Below are positions 10,704 through 23,511 of a DNA stretch of 64,000 bases, in pieces. The stretch comes from Phalacrocorax aristotelis (taxonomy: Eukaryota > Chordata > Aves > Suliformes > Phalacrocoracidae): NCBI RefSeq assembly GCF_949628215.1, contig NC_134277.1:27479179-27543178 (forward strand), written 5' to 3'. The stretch's first letter is position 1. Each line of letters begins with the position of its first letter. The position numbers and the translations under genes were made by a program. The notes beneath the pieces are model-generated. The model made no database searches. It was not told the origin of the DNA and worked only from the letters and a program-made list of their open reading frames with translations.

Positions 10704-13700
10704 CAAGCAAAATAGCACATGCCAAACTGTGATGAATTCAGTCTCCCCTTTCCTTGCTCCTCCTGAGCGTAACTTGCTCTCCTGGGCCCACTGTCAGGCT
10801 GATATATGCCGTTTCCCATTTCAGCAGGCTCAGCTGGCGGCATGGTGGGGCCCCTGTAGCATGTCCTTTTGCATGAACACGGCATAAGTAGGTGAAAAAT
10901 AGAGGTGATGAGAAGACGGTAATTCATCCAAGGCAGAGTGAAAAGAAACTTCAAAACCTGGCAAGCTGTTGTAGACGGGACAGTTGTAACTGCGCAGGCT
11001 GCTTCACTGGGAAGAGAACCGTGAGCCACTGACAATTATCTTAAAGATCCATTTATCAGTTTAAAATATGAATACTGTGCCAAAGACTATGAACAGAAAA
11101 ATTTCCTTTAATATAAGTAAGGGACAAAACAACATTAACAGATTAACAGATCTACATTTCCACCACACAGCTTTAAATTGCAGCTTTTGACATTACTTCT
11201 GATTAGTTTTGCTGTTGTGCTTAGTGGTTTCAGACAGGATCTCCTAGAAGCTGTTTTTCTACCACCCATTTGATGCAGTGTTTTACATTATTAGAATAAT
11301 GTATACCAATTTCAAACAATGAGATAATAGCAAGTTCAAATAAAGAAATTCTTAGACATGCTGCCAGAAGTAATCTCTAATTCATCTAGCTTTACTTAGG
11401 CTTCATTCTGAGCTCATTAAAATGCCACTAATTTTCTGTAGTGCTCCCCCATAAATCTCAGATGCAAAACGAATGCAACCTCTGGTGCATAAACAAAAAT
11501 CTTTCACAGAAATGACAGTATTTCCATATTCTTAGGCTGAGTACATTTGTCCTCTCCTGGAAAAACAGGTGGTTGAATACAGGTGTTACAGGAGCAAAAT
11601 TTTCTCAACACGATTCCATGCTTAAGTATACTTTCCAACTACTCAGGAAATTATGGTTCTCATTAAGCCAAATGTAAGTATCAAAACAAATACAATATTT
11701 GCATGCCATTTTGAACACAAGCATTTGAAATATGTGTAATTCATTCCAATAATTATTGTTAACACCATCTTAAACACACACATATATATATTTTATTTTA
11801 TCTTACTGCTTTCAAGCTACTGAAATTGGCTTTTTGGGTGAAATGAAACAAGTTTTCCCAAATGCCAGTTCTTAAGACCCTTAGTGAAACAGCAAGAGCA
11901 GTTCTCCACCATTTCCACATGCACAGTGCACCACCTATTGACTTAGACACTAAATACCAGCTCCTGAAGAGTTTTTCTAGTTTTTTATCCTGAATTCAGT
12001 GTCATGGTTACTATCCAAATCTTCTGAGTTGCCAGTGGCCAAGAATATCCCAAGGGCTAGTTCTGCAAAATATCAGCATCACAATTCATCCTAAAAATAT
12101 ATCAGCTTATCAGAAGGACACCCATCCAAATCAGGAAAGCTCCTGTCAGCAAACTGCAGCCTCACTCAGGGTAGAAGACTCAAGACAATAATAATTTAGC
12201 CGTTTAGTTGTCAGGTTCTATGGATCCAAAACAGCAGGTGCAAATTCACCTGATTAATAGCTCCCCAGTGAAGCAAATGCTTATTAACACGCTACCTGTA
12301 ACTCACTTATCAGTCTCCTGCAACCGCCTCTGTGCAAAGATACTGCTGTTAAATGGACTTCTGTCATTTTAGGTCTGCAGTACATTTGGTAGTGATCTGG
12401 AACAGGTTGGAGCGAAAAGAATTTACAGAGGAACTGCAGAACTGTGTTCCTTCGGTTCCACAATACTACTGTGAGGTTTCTCAGCTCCCACAGCCAGGGC
12501 CTTAGCCTTTGAGCATACCCTGCGTTTTCAGATGGGAAAATCAATTGGAGAAGTAGAGCAGTTATACCACCTCTTTCTAAGCAATCCATTTACACTGGAA
12601 TGCTCTGGACTATTTAATTTTATTGTAATCCAGGGTGAGGTTTCAACTTTTTCCTCCTGTTGTCTGCCTGCACTTCTGGGAAGGTTAAAAGTTATTTTTG
12701 CAAGACGAAGACAGCCTTGTCATGAGGTGTAACTAGAAGCCATTAAAAACTGCACCCACGCTTGAGGAAACTATTCACAACCCACTAAATTAGCCTCCAG
12801 ACCTCACAGTGGGATTTGGGCATCGACAACTATGCTCTACACAAATATATATACATGAGGTTCTTAATGGGGGGAAACTGTAGCAAACAAGTTTGAGGTG
12901 AGAATGGGTTTGGATGCCCTCTCATCATTGATGGAGGGCACATATTTCCTCCACAAATTGCCACAGTAGAAGACAGCCAACAGGATTATTTCAGAAATGC
13001 CATATTCCAAGACTCTTACCATGACAACACACCAGCTGTAGCATTTATTGGGTCTTAGATAGGAACAACCTCTGCTTCAGGCTCCTGAAGCATTAACTCC
13101 ACAGTAGGAGTGCAGAACATCTTTCTGCCATATTACAGAGTCAGAGTAGGAGAGAATCAGGCCCTGACTTACTGTTTCCAAAGGCAGGCAATGGCACAGA
13201 CCTCATACTTCTATCATCGTGCATCTTTTTTCAAACAGCAGGTAGTTCTCACTTCAGAAAGCAAGAAAGGGATCTTTGATCCTGTGTCTTGAGGTTTAAC
13301 TATTTTGTTAAAATTCAAACTATCCAGGAGAGCAGCACTTCCTCAGCCTACTCATAATCTTTCTGAAAAAAAATCTAGATTACCTAAAACCCGACAGGAA
13401 AATAGGATGCCTGAGTGACTAAATAATGTAGTGGTAATAACTAGATGATATAATTAGTGTAAATTTTAATTAATCAATTAATCATTTAACTACAGATGAT
13501 TACAACATTATTGATTAATGCTGGTATTATACTATTAAATAGCAATAATTAAATAGTTACATAATATGACAATCAGAAATCTCCCATTAAAACACAGAAT
13601 TTGCTTTTGGGTTTCTGTTCAAGTGGTTCTACCATGTTCATGACTGTTGGAGGAATACCTGTCCCTTCCTTCTTTCCACACCTTCTTCCACCCTCAACAC

Positions 13701-16683
13701 CAGTAAGGCAAACTGTCTCATGCTGCCAGCTTTACTCCTACACTTAGATTTTTTTTTTAAGTGGATCCTTCCATTACCCCACTGTTGTACCCGAATGCTT
13801 TTTGTACTCTTCCTGGAAGCAGTAAATATGGCCAGGTTCTCAGGCCTGGGAAAAATCATGCAATAGCCTAATTGCTGAAATGATCTTCTCTACTAGTGGT
13901 CTAAAGGACAGGGTTTTGTCTTCATTAAATCCTCCCTCCATAATGATTAGAGGTTTTCCCGGAAAATTTTGTCCACAGGGGTTTACCACTACCTTTTGGT
14001 TAAGGTATTTAGCACCTCAGGGTATCAGTGTCTGCTCCTGATTCCCAGTAAATTCTCTACACAGAGCCCAGAATATGTGTCAAGGTCCCCCCATAGAGCC
14101 TTTCTTAATTTAGGCAAAATGCTTTTCATGTCTACAGTTGTTTCTCCTTGATAGTCTTTCTACCTCCTCCTGATTTTTATCTTTCAGCATTTAACAGGGA
14201 ATAAGACTAACTCTAATTCCTCAGTTCAAAAGAACATCCCAGGCTATTATTGCTGTACCTATCTCTACACCATCTTTATTTTACCACAGTCATCTAAAGT
14301 TTCAGTGCCTGCAGAAGCTTCACATACCTGGAATGATTGGTTCCCCAGTCTCTGCAATGAGATCCAAAGGACCTCTGCTTATTCTTCTGAAGCAGAGCGA
14401 AGAGGACAAACCACATCCATGCAGAGCACCTGCCTCACAGTACACAAAGAGTAGAATTAAAGCATGTACATCTCTCTCAGCTACTTTCATCTGCAAATGA
14501 TACAAGAGGTCCTTTGAACTTTTTCAGTTCCATATTTGGTTCTGGGGTACAGAATTCAAACACTTTATTTCATATGGTTCCTGTAACATTTGAAACTATT
14601 GCTTTAGTCAGTAGTCTCCAATTTCTTGAATATCTTAAGCTTTAATGTTAAGAATTCCTCCCCTGTGCAAGACAAGCTGGTGGCTGGTGCCTAGAGAGGA
14701 CAATGTCCTTGGCTGGTTCCATTCCCTGCACCTGCTCTCTTTGCCGGCAGGTGAGAGGAACTAACATTTCAGCTCTCTCCTCCTGAGCTGGGATGCCCTC
14801 AGCTCCTTTGGGAGTCCGAGCTCTTTGCCTTTCCGGGGGATCCAGGAATCACATTCCTGACCTCTACTCCACCCCCTGCCAAAGGTTAACCACGAAATAC
14901 GCATTTTGACAGACACATCCAGTAGTAAACAATACTAAGACCTTGCTCATGTTTAAGCCAGTGTTTCTCTGGCCCTGTGCACAATGTTATTACCATCTTC
15001 ATAGCCTTTACTGTTTTCTGTGTATCAGGATGTCATTGATCACTTCTTTGTGATAAGACTTGGGTATCCATTCCAGGTGTGACCACACTGTAAATAAAAT
15101 TGTGGGCCAAGGACTGACCTTTGGATTAACTGAGTTTTTCTCCCACCTTCTTTCCTTGTCCATATCAATGTTCTTATCTTCTCCTTATCCTCTGCTCCAG
15201 AAGCTTAGTCTATAAACCTGTTAATTCTACAGAAATACAGCGGAAATTTCATATGTGACAACTCAGTAGCTGTTTTCTGTGGGCTTTGTCTAAACAACCC
15301 CTTTAACTCTTTGCCACAAACATGATAATGCACTGTTCAAACACAGCATGAAGAATAATTGCCTTGAATCCTATTGACCCCTTCATCTGTTTCTTAGCAT
15401 GATTACAAAGTGTAATAGATATTTCAGTTAAACTCATAGCCTTTTACTATCTAAAGCTCTGAAATCTATGATAGCATGCTTTTCTAAAAAATATCAATTT
15501 TAAACTGGTTATCTGATACGATCCTGATCTAGCCTGTTGAAAAACAACTGGGATTTCTTTTCCATTTTCAAGTTGCTTTATACTCTTCTGCCACCTTGAG
15601 GGCATAGAGCTATCTTCTGAAAACCAGGTGGTGTTTTTAAGGCTGGGGCCTTATTTGTAGAGTGGAAGAAAGATCCCTTCTGGTTTTATTAATTGCTCTT
15701 TTGTAGCTCTTTAAAACAGCTCGTTTTGCAGGTCTTATCTAGACCAAGGCCAGCATTTTTTTCTTGACTCACCTCTTTACCAGCTAACTGCCTGCTTCCT
15801 GCTCCCAAGCCAATAGCATGCTAGAGTTTTTGCTTTCGGCTTTGAAAGCAGCATTTGATTGCCTCTTTCCTAGTATTTAGATCCTTATGCTCCAGCACTA
15901 TAGAAAGGAAGACATCTCAAAAAGATTAAATTCTTGTATCTACCATGGAAACAGGCAGATGGGCAGTGGAAAGAGAGCCCTATCAGTTTTCCCTGTGAGA
16001 GAAAGGCTATCTCATAAAATGATAACAAGAGAGCTGCAGAAGGATATAGGCTTCAGTGGTTTCACTGCATATGGATTTGTTCTGGTTTTAGGCTTTAGAG
16101 AAAGTCATATTCTGCTAGTTAAGCCTCTCAGTACAAGCGTTTTTAAAGCATAAGCAAAAACATCACATCAAAGACTTAGCTCCGTATGCCTGTCACTAGA
16201 GCAATTATTAAAGTGTGCCATGCACAGGAGACCTAAAGCTAGAAGCAAACAATAACAGCTGCCCTGCAGATTCCAACTCACCAGGCTTTTACATAAAATT
16301 TCTGGAAACAGCACAACTATTCAGCTATCTGTTAATTCCTAAATGACAAATGACAAATCTTTGCTAAGCCTGAGGTGCACAGCAGCCGTGTCGATATTTT
16401 GTATATATATGTTTATATTTCAACATCATAAAATTACATACACCCATTAGAGCTGACAGCAACTCAGCAGAGCACCGTATAGACAAACAGGTCTGTCAGA
16501 ACAATGCGAACCCTAAGGAACACTCTGTAATATTCTTCTTAAATTAAACTATTTCTTTGCTTAAAATTTAAATCTCAGCTTTAAATAATGACCCATGGAA
16601 ATATCTTAACCCATTGCTGATAGTTCAGCAAACGAGTGTTTTAATGAGCCTGAGGCTAACAGACAATTTGTTTCCCAAAGTTT
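10704..16683. other. Intergenic, nothing recognised
   Basis: About 6 kb of AT-rich sequence without a recognisable exon, RNA gene or repeat family. There is a short CA/TA run near 11775-11795 and a very AT-rich block of overlapping TTAAT/ATTAA motifs at about 13430-13560. ORFs here (such as 10691-11035 minus, 12284-12589 minus) show no domain and no splice context. Confidence 0.45.
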
Positions 16684-16786
16684 CATAGAATCAAAGAATG
16701 GTTTGGGTTGGAAGGGACCTTAAAGGTCATCATCTATAGTTCCAACCCTCCTGACACAGGCAGAGGAAAGGCGAGAACCCGTCCCT

Positions 16787-16836
<50 letters not shown>

Positions 16837-16853
16837 AATTGCGCCACAGAGAC
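16684..16853 (-). mobile_element. tRNA-Asn/CR1 chimeric SINE-like element
   Basis: Read on the minus strand it starts with a complete 74-base tRNA-Asn (16853 to 16780), passes through a linker of about 30 bases (TTCTCGCCTTTCCTCTGCC...), and ends with the standard CR1 3' tail (GGTCCCTTCCAACCCAAACC, then ATTCTTTG/ATTCTATG-like repeats) at 16750-16684. A tRNA head with internal Pol III promoter, a short unrelated middle and a LINE tail is the architecture of a SINE moved by CR1 reverse transcriptase. No run of four T follows the tRNA, so Pol III could read through into the tail. Passerine birds have a described tRNA-derived SINE with a CR1 tail (TguSINE1); its head, as I recall, is not tRNA-Asn. 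It could instead be a one-off tRNA/CR1 chimera or a CR1 tail inserted beside a tRNA gene. Confidence 0.75.
16780..16853 (-). tRNA. tRNA-Asn (anticodon GTT), probably the SINE head
   Basis: All four arms pair: acceptor GTCTCTG with CAGGGAC (one G-T wobble), D stem GCGC/GCGC, anticodon stem TTCGG/CCGAA with loop CTGTTAA, and T stem GGTGG/CCACC with loop TTCAAGC. The discriminator is G and the length is 74. Compared with remembered vertebrate tRNA-Asn(GTT) there are only about two substitutions, one in the D loop and one in the T loop, and both fit tRNA rules. A and B boxes are present (TGGCGCAATTGG, GGTTCAAGCCC). With no T-run terminator just downstream and a fused CR1 tail, it is more likely a SINE head than a working tRNA gene. 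A live, decayed-flank tRNA gene is not excluded. Confidence 0.75.
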
Positions 16854-19800
16854 TCCCTAGGTATGATTATCTTTGAAAGAAAAAATAATTTTCCCTCCTA
16901 AAATAAAATCACCTTCCTAAAAATATTGATTTCAAGAGGCAGAGAAATCTGCATTAAATCCTGCTATACCCTGGAATCTCTCAAGCTGAAAAAAACCTTA
17001 CAGTACAATGTTCCATTGTAGTAAATTATTTCATACAGGATCTAAGTGATTCAGTGTTTAAAAGCAAAAACTACTCAACAGTATCCTGCCAATTCCAGTA
17101 AGAAATTACAATGGAAAATAAATAAGATTGTTCTTAATAGAGAAATTATATTGGTTGGCAGCTACTCCCTATTAGTAGTGAGAAAAGAGCCCTCCTCCAA
17201 AGGCTTGATCTCTCACTATCAAAATCAACAGATAGGGATCTTTTCCTCCCTGACCTCAGCCAAGTTCCACCAAATTTCAAACTCATTTAAAGAAACTAGG
17301 GAAATTAGCATAACTCTAAAGATCCAGAGTTATATCGAGTTCAGCGAGAAATCACCTTCTGGAGATGCTTTATAAAAATGGACTTCTTCCATTTCTAATA
17401 TAGCTTGGTTTTCATTCCTAAAAGAATATTACAGAATCAAGTGTATAAATACCAGTTTCCAGCAAAAATAAGAGCTACCAAGACATTTAGTAATTTCAAA
17501 AAGTGTATTTTTGCACTGGTGTCTGTAACAGTCAGTTACAATTTTTCATTCACAAATAAAGCATCTCATACTCTGACTTTTCCAGTTTAGCTTTTGTCCC
17601 ATAAACTAGTCAGACCTTCCCATTTTTATGTTTGCTTTTAAATTAGAAATTCCATAGCTCGTTCATAGCTGGTTCCACCGTGAAATAAGCGCCACTTTTA
17701 CAGTCACCCAGTTTCACTGCCTGATATATTGCTGGATAAGCAACATCAGCTGAGAACATGAAGGGAAGGCTGCTGAATGAGGACAGCTTAGAAGCTGCTC
17801 TGCAGAGCAGGCGTATTCTCAGTGGCTGGCTGAAGGATGCTGTGCGGCCTCCCTCCAGCAGCATTAAATAACCTAGTCAAGTATTTGCCAATTGATATAG
17901 GTATGGGTACATAGTAATATTTTACTTTCTATTTTGGAGAGGTTCTGAAACACTGAATAGCGCAATAGTGGTGATCATACATGAGTGAAAATGGGTCGGT
18001 TAGGTTTGGGGTCTGAAACCCGGTGGAACATTCTTCCAGTTCCTCATAGCCAGTAGGAGATGCCATCTCATTTGTCATTAATACTTACATTGTCCTTAAT
18101 TTTTCTTCAGCCAAATGTCCTTTGTGACATTGAAGTTTGCCTGTGTCCAGGCTCAAGCATCAAAGGATTTCGTTTCCTATCCCAGTGTTTTCTTATCCAC
18201 TGGGATATTTTCCTACCCCAGTGTTCCAGGCATTATTGCAGGCAATAATAGCTGTGTCACTTCTTGCTTTCTTTACTAACAGAAAAACCTTGTTGTTCCA
18301 GCTTTTTACATACCTTCAATTCTGAAAAAATGTCGCTCCTTCCTTCTACCGCTTTTATGCTTGTGAACATTGTTTTGCCAGGAAATCCAGCCTGCCTTTT
18401 CATCTAAGCCTCTTCAATATGTTCTTTTGATCATTTTCTAGGTTTTGAATCTTTTCCTGTCAGTCATACTGTTTTCTTTGCTGTGTGTTGTCCTACATTG
18501 ATTGCTGACCCCGTTACAGACTCCAGGCTTTGAAAGCTGAACTGATTCTTTAAGAATTAAGGGAATGAAGAGAGCCGCTTTCCAGAGATGCTTTACCTTC
18601 AAACAGCATTCATATCAAGTGCAGCCTGATCTCTCTCTTACCAAATATTTTTTCCTCAACCTGTGCCATTTCCTCAGCTTCTGGAAGGTTGCTTGCCATC
18701 TGCGCATCCAAAGGTCCTGTAATGTGCAAACCTGTTTAGCCACAAATAAAGCTGTAAGAGTAGGTGCTATGCAAGCACGGAGCAAAAATATTCCTCCTAG
18801 AGCAGAAAGAGTGAATCCTGTCGAAGGAGCGCTAGAGGACAAGTAGCCATGTCAACAGACTTTTAAAGAGCTTTTGATAGGACTTCTAAGATCTTATAAA
18901 ATAAATTTAAGAAACTACATCTTTAGGCCTGAAGTATTCTGAGATGATATCATGGGAAAGAGAAACAAAGAAGCAGGAATTTGAGTACAGAACAAGACCA
19001 GATCGGTCCAGTCTGCACAAAATATAAAAATTAGGCTAAAGACTGTATCTAGGTGGCCTAGAGATGGGAAGAAGTGTCAGCTATATTTTCCTGTTAGATT
19101 TGTAGTAATGCAGCTTTATATTAGTGATTAGATATCAATCCCTAGAAGGGATGTGACCTCAGGCTTTGCTCCTCTGGGATGAATCCCATGCTTATTCAGA
19201 TATTTGCACTTCAAGATGCACTGAATTTTTAATCTCCTACAGCTCATCATCTGAATCTTGAGCAAGACCTATCCTTAACAGTTGGACCACCTACTAGTAT
19301 TTTTTTAACATTTCTTTAGCTAATGTTCTTTAACACTTCAAAATGTAGAAACAATCAGTACTAAGTTGTTTTCCCTTCCATTAAGTTTATAAAAACTGTT
19401 CTGCCTATGTATTTCTCTCATGCAATCTTTTATTACATTGTTTTAGTTCATTTTCTGTATTTCCTAATCAGTATCTTCTGTAAAGTTCTTCCTGGAACTT
19501 CCTTGCCTCTCAGCTTCATGTCAGGGTAATGAATAAATGAAAATCAATTCTCACTCACACAGGTACCTACCTAACATCTGTGACAAAGGCAACCACTGAG
19601 GCAGGGTATGTTATAGCTGCACATTAAGCATAAGCTGCCTGAGACTTTGATGTAGGACGTTTTGAACTCAAGGCTAAGTATTTTTAATGGACCAGTATCA
19701 CACAGGCTACTCCGTCTGATGATTAGCGTTAATGATTTTTCCAGAGATTGCACTGATTTTATGTAGATATATTATCTACGTATTTAAATTCTTTTAAGAG

Positions 19801-22800
19801 GACATGGTAATGGCATCTGTATTGCTGGCAGCCAGAAAAGGAGGCTTCTAATGCTCCACGAACATTACACAGGTTGGAGAGTGGCTGTGTAGGCTTTCAA
19901 AGGCTGCCCCATAAATGAATTTTAAAGAGGCACCTCTGGAAGCATAAGGGGGAACCAGGAAGAGGAACAATGTGAAAACAAAGTGTTGATGAAAAAAGAA
20001 TAACTCAGTTTGACAAGGAACTAACAGCGACTGCCATTTTCTCTCAAACAGAGGTCAAGAAAAGAGAGGGGGAAAGCAGAAAAATTAGTACCTGCGTATC
20101 AAGAAACTTATCTAAATTGAAAAATCTGTAAAAGCAGTAATTTGTCACAGAATTTCCAAGATCTTATAGGTTTGGTGGCATATTTGTTTCAGTATTTGGC
20201 TGAGACTGTACTCAGGGTACACTGCTTGACTGAACAAGTCCACTGAGAAAAAAAACTTCTTAATCTCTGTACTCCCTCTTCATTAATGCAAGCAAATATT
20301 TGCAATAGACGGCTACCATGCATGCACATGCCACATGGGAACTTGATGCTTGATTGATTGGCATTATGAGGCTGAAAACTCAGCAATTAAAATGCCTGAT
20401 GCCATCATTTGGCAAGTACACAGAAACTGCTGAAGCAAAAGCTGCACTACTGAAAATATTACTCTGCCCAGGAGTCTGTTGGAGATACAGCTTTATTTCT
20501 GGAATTGCAATATGACCACAGCAATCTGACCATGCTGCACAAATTAAATTAAGATGAGATATGGTTTGGGGTATGGCAGATCCTATTGATTAATTATTCA
20601 ACACTTAACCTGTAAGGTAATGTAGGGAATGTTCCAGTTAGTATATGGCAAGCGGTATGTTCCTTATGAAAATATAAACATTTTCCTTATGAAACGTACA
20701 GATTAGAGGTAAGTCATAATTTTTCTTCCAGCTCTGGTGCCTATATTCACTACTACAGATACTTGTGAAAAAATTAATTCCTCTCCTGTAAGCACATAAA
20801 AGCTCTAAAGGGAAAATATCCCATGAGAATGCCCTAGTATTCCTCTGACTGAAAATGTTTAAATATCAGCTCTCTGTAATAGCTGACTTTATCTATAGCA
20901 GTCTCTCTACCTGTTCTGGCATACTTACAGTCCTTGGGACTGCCTTGTGCCTTAGACTGAGGACAGCAGATCTAACTCCAGAGCTACGCTTGGCTGTAAT
21001 GCTGAAAACAGGAAAATCAAGAGGAGATCTACTGTGAACTGCGCTTATCAGCAAACTCCTACGTGCGTACCATGGCACCAAGTGTCACCCACGGCACAAA
21101 GTTCTCCTTCCACCTACGCGGAGCCTGCCAAGTGAAGTCAGGAAGCAGTAATGGAAGATTCATCTCACCTAAATTATACCTGTGTAAATGGCATCTGTCC
21201 AATTTAAACTTATTATCTAAATTCAACAGAGAGTTGCTGTTCCCAATGGTAAGTCATCCACCTTATTCTAATTTATGAGTAATTACTGGCGCCTTATTAC
21301 CACCAGTTCTACAGAGGGATGTCGATGATGAGTTTAAAATAGATTGGTTCACTATAAGAGGGTGGAGTTAGGTGAGATGTACCCCATCTTTCCTGTTTGA
21401 TTTATTATATTGACACATGGGGGAAACAGTGCAGCCGAAAACTACCGTAGTATGTTTCGCTTCTGTCATTAACGACGATACATAACACCGCAGCCTCTTA
21501 GGAAAATAATTACCTCAGTTAAGCCAAGGATAGATTTGTAGCAACTAGAAATGCAAAATCCCTCCTGTGGCTTTTCGCTCTTAATATTCATAGCCATCAT
21601 CCCCTGCATGCGGTAGTGTCACATCTCCTTTGACTCTCAAAGGAACTGCTTCTCTGTTTGCTGGGTCTTCTGTGGTTGCTCTCGGATTCCCCTCCCACTG
21701 ACTGCCTTTGATGCAGAACATGAAGCTTCAGCATTTGCACACCAAAAGGTGAGGTTTGATGGATTAGAAGAGCCAGCAGACTTCTGGTTTACTTCCAGTA
21801 CACCAAGTTTCCAGCAGACTGGAAAAAAAAGTAGGTATATAATGGAAATTACAAAGTTGCTTCTAGCTAACAGGAGTTCAGGGCTGGAGCCAGCTTCGTG
21901 GGGTACTTGGCAATCCCTAATTAGCCTTTTGTATCAGGTCTTTTATATATCGTGGTTTTGGTGTGAATTACTTAGGTATATATAATGATGCTGAAATCAA
22001 ATAGCTTGTGAAAAACCTGTGAGAAGCAACACTACACACATACAAACTACTTCCTAACTCATGACACTTCAGCCAAAAGCTTCCGAATGTAACCTCTCTT
22101 CTCAAACACCTAAGTGATGTCATGTCTCCAAAGGAGCAATGAAGCAAAAGCAGATGTCTTGCTCACATCCATGTAGGTATTTAATATACACAGGTGGCTT
22201 GTCTTAATTAAGATATTTAACCTGCAACAATATCAGTATGCATTTGTACAGTCCTATAATAACAGAGATGTAATCCACACGTGGAGTTTTCAGGCATCGC
22301 TGAAGGACGGTGTTAGTGCTTCAAGGCAAATGAGGGCTGCCCGGGGACTTCCAGTGGCAGGCAGCAGATCTGAAACAGCTCTCCAAAGGCTGTGGGGCAG
22401 AGTTATTGCTTCTGGATGTTGTCATTTTCTGGTGTATCTATAAACAAAAGTAGGGTTGCTTTGATACCTTTCAATTCCTGTTCTTTCATAAGAAGAAGCT
22501 GATTTAATTCAATACCAGTGAAATACTCCAGAGAGACTATCTCACAGTAGAGAGCTGAATTCTTCAACTTTGGGAGAAAAACTGCTGAGGCAGAGCTCAG
22601 CCATCCTAACTGAGAAGTTGAGTCAACACTCCTGGAGCACTAGTTGAATGATGCTTTCTGCATCTACACCACTTAGGGTAGCAGTGTTAACTAGGGAAAG
22701 TTTTGAGGAGCTACACTCACAGTCATGAATGCACCGTGCAGACTTGCGGTATAGCCAGCAAACCTAACACAGTTATATTGCAGAATGAGACAGGCTGAAG

Positions 22801-23460
22801 TAAATATGTTTTGGTTGGATGAAAAGTCTTATTTGTTCTTGAATAGATGTTTTAAAAACAAATGAAGAAGATTATCCGTGGTCCTCAGTGACTGCAGGAA
22901 AGACATTCCCTAAGACTGTTATGAATCATTAATGATGAACAATGCAAAAAGCTACAAAAAATATTCTAGTGAATACTTTGAGTTACAGAAGCTGTTAAAA
23001 AATGTTTAATTTGCTTCCTAATGAGTAAAATGCTTGCAGCTGTTACTTGAACATATGTCAAATGAGGAGAAGGAAAGCTAAACACTAACAGGAATGTTTT
23101 AACACATAAGAAGGTTTGCTCACAGTAAGGCGGCTTTAAAAATTCTTGGCTTTTTGAATGCTGCATGACCAAAAATTAATACATGAATAGGAATTTTTCA
23201 TTTATGGAGTACAAGAACCCATACTATGACCAGGTTTGTGGGGTTTTTTTTTGTTTGGTTTGGGGTTTTGGTTAGGGTTTTTTAAGAAAAAAAATAACCC
23301 AGTAACTACAAACCTGTACACTTGGGGAGTTTACCTGGTACCTTTTTATTTCTCTCTCCCTGAGAGAAAAAAAACTAAGCACTTTAAAACAGTAAAGTGT
23401 TTTTGTTATTTTTAAAAATTGCTCAGAAACTGAATTAATTAACAGACTGAATTGAATTAA
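16854..23460. other. Intergenic, nothing recognised
   Basis: AT-rich sequence between the SINE-like element and the next CR1 tail. I found no exon, RNA gene or named repeat. The minus ORF 17643-17864 (73 codons) and plus ORF 17046-17375 (109 codons) have no recognisable domain. Confidence 0.45.
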
Positions 23461-23511
23461 AGGCTGGACTAGATGATCCCTAAGGTCCCTTTCAACCTGT
23501 GATTCTGTGAA
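23461..23511 (+). repeat. CR1 LINE 3' tail
   Basis: GGCTGGACTAGATGATCC followed by AAGGTCCCTTTCAACC and GATTCTGTGA is the standard end of chicken-repeat-1 elements. Only the last ~50 bases are recognisable; the element is 5'-truncated, as most CR1 copies are. Confidence 0.85.

Noticed and set aside
23228-23290. T/G-rich stretch with one GGTTAGGG, possible telomere-like repeat
   Set aside because: The motif occurs once and is not in tandem; it is ordinary T/G-rich sequence.
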